Shown piece after piece: positions 49,023 through 56,032 of a stretch of 56,032 bases of DNA (positions within the stretch are counted from its first letter, which is position 1; each line of letters starts with the position of its first letter). The notes under the pieces are model-generated. The model was not told the origin of the DNA, searched no databases, and was given only the letters and a program-made list of their open reading frames with translations. The translations under genes were made by a program, and so were the position numbers. Source of the stretch: Saccoglossus kowalevskii (Eukaryota > Hemichordata > Enteropneusta > Harrimaniidae); contig NW_003157228.1 in the NCBI RefSeq assembly GCF_000003605.2, positions 357,195 to 413,226 of the forward strand, read 5' to 3'.

Positions 49023-52000
49023 TTGAATTCAAGTTATGAATGCAAGTGTGCTTGTAATTCGCTTTCGTTTAAGAACTTTTAATATATATATATATACTTT
49101 TTAATATACTTAGTACTAAGAAAGAAACACACTACTAAGTTACATTACAGCACACGCAAAACGACACGTTTGTGACTGTATTTTCGTCGAAACGGAATGT
49201 GGAACTGAAAAAAAAAATGCCAGCCAGACTTAAGTTTTTCACAATTCATTCAAATGGTTCCTCTTACCATACCAACGTGTTATTTTGGGATGAATCCGCG
49301 TGACTTTTGTATAGTAATTAGCATACAGTGATAACGGCACAATTTTTTAACAGTTATTAACGATATATTTGAATTATTTGACTGCACCTGAAGTTCGATG
49401 ACAGTTATTTGAAGCGTTTGGGTGTGAAGTGTTTGTAAGTGATGATGGCAGTCTGAGACGAAACAAACAAACAAACAAAAAACACTGTGTGTAATTTAGA
49501 GGTAACATCCATCCCTCCATCAAATACGTAGGTTCCCCTGACAACCAAATAGTTTTCCGTGCCACGTACGTATCTATGGAAGCATTAGCGGTACAATATA
49601 ATAACAAATATATACTTTAAACAGGTGTGTCGCTTCGAAGCTGACAATAAATAGGTTTCACATGCAATCTACCTGTTTATAAACGCGGGAATGGAAGCGG
49701 CCATTTTAAATTGACTTTAATATTGACTGATAACAGCGAGCTGTTGAAAAGTGACCAAGTCATGCGTACACTCTAACTAAGCATCACTGATTAGACACAT
49801 ATTTATCCAGAGGTTCACGCGTCTTGGTGACAAACAATGGCGCACCTGTATCATTACATTTCGATAACCGTCTATGTTTACTGGCTTCGCTCACGGACAG
49901 CGCTCTGAAATAATGACATAATTGGTTGCAGTTCAAATGAAAGTGAAATTACCATTCCTCAAATATTGGTTATTTAGAAATTACGCTGTGGTGTTGTCAT
50001 GGGGATGAAAAAAAACTCTTCCTAATTGGGTCCGTGGCGTCACACTAAATTCAATAATAATTTTAATTAATGTTATCACTGTATACCCTTTGTGTAAAAC
50101 AGCACATAATAAGAGCAGCCGCAAATAATATCGATAGTTTATATTCTCTATGTATCAATGTATACCCCACCAATTAGGTCGGAATGCTCATTTAAAAGAC
50201 AGCCCTCGTGTTTGAATCGTTGTATCCAACGAAAATCCATTTAGACTTGTATGCTGTGTAGCTGTTGAGTTTTCCGGAATGAAATCTGAGTTCAATAACT
50301 GGATAATGCACACAATACAGTTTCCATTGCGAGGTCGTTTTGAAGCGGTTTCGTAAATTCAGCAAGGTTGGTCTGGCTACATTGAGTTCATTAACATTTC
50401 AATGAGAACTCATTATTATCGCCGAAAGATATTCACAATTGCATTGGCACTAAGAATTGGAGTTGGTAACAAAATCATTGGACCGAAGCTACTACTGCCT
50501 GTAGGAGGACCCTTGGGTAAACACTGACGCTACCTTCAAGGAACAATGAGTTCTACTTTTAGGGATACTGTGAATTTCGTGAAGGCATATATGTTTTTCA
50601 TGCAACATATTTATAGAAGATTATCAACTGACCGTTGAAACCAACTTAACCACCAAGATACAACGCCATAAGGCATGGCGGAAAATTGGGTTATTGGCGT
50701 TACTTCTTTTGCCAATGAAAGCATATACTACAGAGTTAAAGAAGCGCAAGTATGCGGGGTAGATGTTTTATAAATAATTAAAAAAAGAATTCTTGAAAAC
50801 ATTCACGAATTTATGAAATTCACAGTATAATCTGCAAACAACAACTTTTAGTGAGACCCATTCCCGAAAAGTGAAACCAGAGATAATGAAGATTACTTTA
50901 AAGGCGTTCCAAGAAAGCAATGTTTCAGGGTGTAATTTGCGGCTCATTTATATAAGATAAAATTGTTTATTACACATCACATCACATGTATAGTGGTGAA
51001 CTTGAAATACTCATTGTCAAGGTTGGGCTCACATGTTTCACCTAAGTGAACCACTCGGGCCATTTTGTTCATACGAATTAGGGATGCACGTATAAACTTT
51101 GGTGGAAAAAAACATTTATTCACGATCTGCTGAAAAACAGTGTTTTTAGATCGATATTAGATCGATATTAAACAGGCCCAGGACCCGGGCCATTGTTCAG
51201 ACTACTGAGATCGGAAATTCTCAAACAATTATTGGATAACTGTTGAGTTTTTAGATCAATATTTCCAAAGTCCAAAATATGATTCAAACTCACGGACACG
51301 CCCCACCGAGTACCTACTCTTAATGTTTCACACCGTCATTTTAAAACACTAGATTTTGCAGAATTTCATCTAAAGATTTCAGACTTGGTCATTTTTGTAC
51401 CATATTACATAAAACAGTTTGTGATGCTACCACAACAGAGTGAATTACATTTGTAACAATTCTAATAGTGGCGTGGAACCTTTAATTATTTTAATAATAT
51501 TATTATTCACGTGTATGGAACGCAGTGCACACATATGACAAAGATGCCAAGTTATATATTCACCACAGTCCACATAGGAGTTCATTTTGGTAGGATTGTA
51601 TTATCATGGGAATACAGCCACCAAACATCCCAACGAAAAGATAAGTATGCAATTATAAATAGTCGGTCCCCAGACGAACATACATCAATGAATACAGGGC
51701 AAGTAATTTATCAACGATATAAAGTCCTGTGTGTTGGCCATGTATTCACGAGACGTCACGAAGCCACGCCAATTATTTCCGCTTCAGTGATAAAGCCACT
51801 AATGCATTCCCACCGGACATTATCTACCAGTTGACGCCCTCTTGCCGTGTATCATTCTAATTTCAATGTCTTGGTTAATTCGTCGGTATTATTTTGAGGA
51901 CGACTTAAAATGTGTTAATTGGCTGACCTCGCGCCTTGTCCGGGGTAATCTGAGTTTAAATAAACCCGCCTTTCCCATTCAAGTAGTTGTCGTACTGGGA

Positions 52001-53452
52001 TCCCGAGATCAAATCTAGTATGGGGCTAAAAACTAATGGGATCAACTTGATCCGCCCACTAGTCCGCATGTTAAGTGCACGGAGGTGCTGTGCGGTCTAA
52101 GTCATTGTCAGTTAGATGTTTAATAATTGACGTGAAAATACGATAGGGGCGCCGTTCACTTTTGATCCCTTAGACTAGTCTTTCATCTATAAAATACTTA
52201 ATTTTGATAACGAATTAGAAACGAATGACGCCACAAGGCCCAGAAACTAACGACATTGTTTACACCCATCTACTTCGAGTGCGTGAATTTGTATTTAGGT
52301 CAAGTTCTTGGATTTCTGATTTCTCTGTCATTGCCATATTTTACGGTCACCCAACTCTCATTTTACCCCTCCACGGTATATGTACGAAATCCCCCTGACC
52401 ACAACTAGGACTAGGACATGTCACTTTATATAATCCTAAAGACGGAATTTTGAGCTACCATGTAGTAATTGTGTATGTGATTTGCGCATATGAATGCCAA
52501 AGAAGACAACAAGAACTTATATTGTTCAGAGCTTACGCTATGTCATTTGAATTTATGTGATATTGACTGACAGAGTCAGGGAATCGAATACCTATCTGTC
52601 TTTAGTAAAATCGGGACACTAGCAGGAATCCTCATGTTTATTAAAATTGGTGCTTCTCTCACATACACGTAACAGCATCGTGTAGTAGTTGGTTACACAT
52701 AGTCGGCCAATCGTATCCTTTGTTGAAATTCTGAGTACGGGGTATTATTAGTCTGACGGTGCGCCCTCCACGGTGCTCCAAACCCAACACAGTTCAATGT
52801 TAGTGAAGTCTGATGCCGTTCGGCTGGCGAGGGCGCCACTCACGCCTACATGTCAGGCAAGGGGTATTTCACGCCTGTAAAAGCACGATTGTGATTGGTT
52901 GAGAAGTAGATATAATTTATGCAAAAGCCGGTCTAAAATACCATTAATTTTTATTATGTAGCATACATTATTTTGTGGTAGGTACATAACGCGTAATAAA
53001 GAACATTGAAGCATCGGGTATTTGGGGTTCAAAGGAGAGCCGTGAGAAATGTCATCAGAATTACGCAAATTACGCCCTCGTGGAGGGAGGGGCTCCCAAG
53101 CATACCAACAGAAAGATGCAGCGTTAACATCTTGTCCATGAGCTGCCCATTTTTGCTAACAAGAATCTACTCGAATAATCCTAGCAACGCCCAAATACGA
53201 GTGCGAATTTGTGAAACCGCTCTATGTATCTATAATCGCTGCAAACTGGTTTGAGGCCAATTTCATTTAGAACATTTCAAGAGCTGTATATCGTTGGAGC
53301 AAGGTTTCGAATGTTTTAAAATGTCTCAGAATTTTCTTAAAAATGAAGTAGTTATAATGTAATAAAAATAAACTCCCCAAGAGGCGAGTATACCGCTCAA
53401 TTTTCAGTTGTTTATTGTGAAATTGACACTAGTTTTTTTTTTTTTTATTTCA
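49023..53452. other. Intergenic, no supportable gene
   Basis: Includes a TA run (49083-49096), an (AAAC)n tract near 49466 and a CTCF-like ACGCCCTCTTG at 51834-51844. ORFs such as 51511-51834 lack recognisable features. Confidence 0.5.
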
Positions 53453-53454
53453 CA

Positions 53455-53705
53455 ACTAGAAGTAGTTGATTCCAAGTTAACCGCAGTTTATTCCAAGCTA
53501 AGTGTAGTTGATTTTAAACTAACCGTAGTTGAATCACGACTAGTCTAGCCGTAGTTGATTTGTAACTAATTGTAGTTGTTTCGTGAACAGTCATAGTTAA
53601 TTTGAAGCTTGCCCTTCTGAATTCGACACTAGCAGTAGTTGATTCGAGAATAGCCGTAGTTGATATGTAACTAGCCGTAGCTGATTCTGATTCGCTACTA
53701 GCCGA
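53455..53705. repeat. Degenerate GTAGTTGATT minisatellite, left part
   Basis: About ten imperfect units built around (C/A)GTAGTTGATT, often followed by TGTAACTAGC or CGACACTAGC, at irregular spacing of roughly 22-30 bp. Substitutions within the core (TTTATT, TTGAAT, CTGATT) show that the array is old. Confidence 0.85.
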
Positions 53706-53707
53706 CC

Positions 53708-54117
53708 GGTCACTGGTAGCATAGTTGTTTTTATATCAGACTCATGATCGGTAGACCCAAGTTCAAATCCTACATTAGGCTGAACACTATAAAGAGTCGA
53801 CCCCTACCCTGGGTGAGTGTGCCACAGACTCAATAGGAAGGCCAATTCCACTGGCCGAGATTCATTCACTAATGAATGCGACTTGGGAATCTTGGTTAAC
53901 CGTGCTTGATTTCGACCGAGCCTGGTTGACGCCAGGATAGCGCATTAATTTGCCATTTGATAGAGAGATGGTCTTACAGCCCTGACATGTGTATAGTTCC
54001 AAAACATGAATATGGCTTCTGTGACAAAAATGCACTATATGTCAGCACTTGAAACTTGCACATATAAAAACTTGAATAAGACACACAAGGCACAAAAAAA
54101 AACATTAAAAAAAATCC
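53708..54117 (+). mobile_element. tRNA-derived SINE inserted in the minisatellite
   Basis: A polymerase III promoter is visible: A-box-like TAGCATAGTTG at 53717-53727 and B-box-like AGTTCAAATCC at 53760-53770, 43 bp apart, inside a decayed tRNA-like head with a CAT anticodon position (53743-53745). A tRNA-unrelated body of about 300 bp follows and ends in an A-rich tail (54092-54116). The flanking minisatellite units continue on the other side, so the SINE probably split the array. Target duplications were not resolved and the tRNA of origin is uncertain. Confidence 0.6.
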
Positions 54118-54205
54118 GCAGCTCGCCGTAGTTGATTCTGATTCGCCACTAACCGTAGTTGATCCGTCACGGTAGCTAGCCGTAGTTGATTTAAAGCCTA
54201 CCATG
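54118..54205. repeat. GTAGTTGATT minisatellite, right part
   Basis: Three further units (CGTAGTTGATTCTGATTCGC, CGTAGTTGATCCGTCAC, CGTAGTTGATTTAAAGC) of the array that begins at 53455, ending at a G10 run near 54212. The first of these closely resembles the last complete unit before the SINE. Confidence 0.8.
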
Positions 54206-55530
54206 AGGAGGGGGGGGGGGCAAGGGTTATTTTCGTTCAACGTAATTGCAATATTTTTTGGTTCGTACAACGTAAATTGAAAAAAACAATTCCGTAATTC
54301 TGTAATCACAGGCTAGACGTACAACGTAATCAATCAAATATTTTTTTCGTACACTGTAAAAATGTGTCATTTTTCTCGGTATGTACAAGAATTTACATCC
54401 AAATAAAAAAAATCGTAAAAAATAATCCAGGGAAATTACATTTTAGAAACTGTAAAACGACTAGACGCAATGATCCCGGGACCCGCCGTAGGCGGCAGTA
54501 TTTTCATGCGAGGTCAATTTTGGATCACCAGGTCATTCCTAAACGCGAAATTAGGACTGAGACGAGAATCAATTTTGGGTGCCAGAAATCAACCAAAGAC
54601 GCTTATTTGGGTATAATTTTCTCTGTCAATACAAAGATCAGGTTAATAAAATAAGATTGACGACGTTTTCCCAGGAGAAAAAAGTGAATTATTTGTTGAA
54701 AATAGAGGAGAAAAATTGATACGCACAAATCGTGACGTCGACTCTACGCATGCAATGCAGCGTCATGGAAATTGTCTACAGTACACGTACACGCATCTTT
54801 TGATGACGTAGGTTATTTTTCTTGCTAGCCCAGGACGCCGTACAAACATTGTACTAATAGAAGGAAAGAGCTCTTGCCTTCTTCCACAAATTTTAATATA
54901 TTCTTAACAATTGCTTTACCTATAAAACTCTGCACACCATGCTATGATCATTCAGTGTTTTGAACTAAACTACTCATCGCTTAGCAAAGCCGATTTTCAG
55001 GATTTATTGGCACATGATGTCATGAATCAGGGAATCTAATGGCCAAAAATAAATCGCCAAGTATTGCATCGTATATAAATGATGACAGCGATTTACTAGG
55101 CCTATGGCCTGTGAACTCATATGATGTGTGTGCACGGTACGACTAGTAACAATTACCTAACCTAGCGGTCCTTCACGCCACAGTTGTCACGATGCATCTC
55201 AATAAAATAACATCTAAAATCAAAATAAGGCCGATATGTGTAAATACTCGTACATTAGTCTGGTCTATGCAGCCAACAATAATGAAATTGCATGAATGGC
55301 ATTGGCAAAATGATGACCTCGGATGTAGCCATGTCTAGGGCATGGATATGATTTATAGTCTACTAATGTAATGTTATAGTGTCTATGAAGTATGTGATCA
55401 TGATTAATCATTTGTGACCACGCCATTGATTATATAGGCTACCACACACTGTATAATATTGAGCAGAAAGCCATGCAAAAAACTGCATTTCATTCACCAT
55501 ATTGGCATGGCTGGCTGTACTTATTCTTAC
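54206..55530. other. Intergenic, no supportable gene
   Basis: Begins with a G-run and a stretch with repeated TTCGTAC/CAACGTAA words (54230-54340). Otherwise AT-rich with only short ORFs. Confidence 0.45.
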
Positions 55531-55644
55531 TTTCTCATGACCATTGTTTGGCCCACTACAATTTTCTTGTGATTTAGGCGGATTTTTGTCACATGCAAGA
55601 AACAGCAAGAGCTGCAATGTATACATCAAAAATGCTCTTATCAT
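55531..55644 (-). CDS. Possible first coding exon of a secreted protein
   Basis: ATG at 55644 (A at -3) opens a frame with a classic signal peptide: short basic start (MIR), hydrophobic core AFLMYTLQLLLFLAC, then polar DKNPPKSQENCSGPNNGHEK. Directly after this the minus strand reads AAA|GTAAGA, a good 5' splice site (GT at 55530-55529), giving a 38-codon phase-0 exon. Past the donor the frame continues for 40 codons without recognisable features. No second exon was found, so the gene's identity is unknown and a chance ORF remains possible. Confidence 0.35.
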
Positions 55645-56032
55645 GCTTGTAAAGTTGCTATTGTAGGTAAATGCCCACAGCAGGAATGTACATAACTGTC
55701 ATTTATTAGGCAGAAACTGATAGGGGCCAATTCCTTGTGTTGATGTCATACACATGTACATCAGTGAAAGTTTTGCTGTCACCAGCTAGCTGTCATTCTT
55801 GAAATGGTGCTATCGATCAACAGTTCATGCCACTCATCTCAACCTTAAACAATGACATGTGTTGTCATTTGTTAACAAGGTCAAATTTTATTTTTATGGA
55901 AATGAGTTACCTTTTTCTAAAATGAACAAAAGTTTATACTAATATCATCATTTAAAAAAACAATTGTTTAAAATGATTGTATTTGATGTAGATTGAACAT
56001 GTTGGGGAAAAAATAAATCTAAAATAATAAAA
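55645..56032. other. Right edge, nothing recognised
   Basis: AT-rich DNA ending in an A-rich stretch. If the exon at 55531-55644 is real, its promoter and 5' UTR would lie here. Confidence 0.4.

Noticed and set aside
53974-54309. 111-residue minus-strand ORF with Ser/Thr-rich repeats
   Set aside because: It is a translation across the SINE tail and the GTAGTTGATT minisatellite.

Overview
This window is AT-rich metazoan genomic DNA. It has no operons or bacterial promoters and very low gene density. Its hallmarks are a TRIM-type RING exon, a type II membrane glycosyltransferase-like locus, 3' tails of non-LTR retrotransposons, a hAT-type MITE with a perfect 8-bp target duplication, a tRNA-derived SINE and several minisatellites. 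This combination fits a marine invertebrate (hemichordate, cephalochordate or lophotrochozoan). I cannot name the species from sequence alone. A 50-N assembly gap lies at 21299-21348.

The supportable protein-coding content is small. Three single-exon genes, at 19154-19873 (+), 28322-29161 (-) and 48024-48950 (-), appear to be diverged paralogs of one family I do not recognise. All share an N-terminal block [FY]-[LV]-x-[IL]-G-[NE]-P-[KR] and a C-terminal block C-[DE]-V-L-G-x3-C-x2-C followed by basic residues. This dispersed trio is the best candidate for something undescribed. The other coding loci are a truncated TRIM-like RING protein (9792-10220, -) with a one-residue insertion in its zinc-ligand spacing, and a glycosyltransferase-like locus (35936-36951, -) split over two overlapping frames. 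A possible signal-peptide exon (55531-55644, -) and one small one-helix ORF (46645-46902, -) are weak.

Layout: 1-290 is a 27-bp minisatellite. 3714-4070 is a LINE 3' end. 9.8-10.2 kb holds the RING exon. 13.5-18.2 kb holds three short inverted-repeat elements. 19.2-19.9 kb is paralog A. 20.7-21.4 kb is a hairpin/microsatellite array running into the assembly gap. 23.5 kb is a 44-bp triplication and 24.2 kb a second LINE 3' end. 28.3-29.2 kb is paralog B. 34.5-34.9 kb is a foldback element. 35.9-37.0 kb is the glycosyltransferase locus. 42.7-44.35 kb is a satellite with 83-bp higher-order units. 48.0-49.0 kb is paralog C. 53.4-54.2 kb is a GTAGTTGATT minisatellite interrupted by a SINE. The rest is AT-rich intergenic DNA in which I see no credible exons.

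The genes do not form an obvious pathway. The only clear functional relationship is the paralogy of the three CDVLG-motif genes. Several CTCF-like GAGGGCG cores lie near gene ends and may mark domain boundaries, but this rests on motif matching alone.
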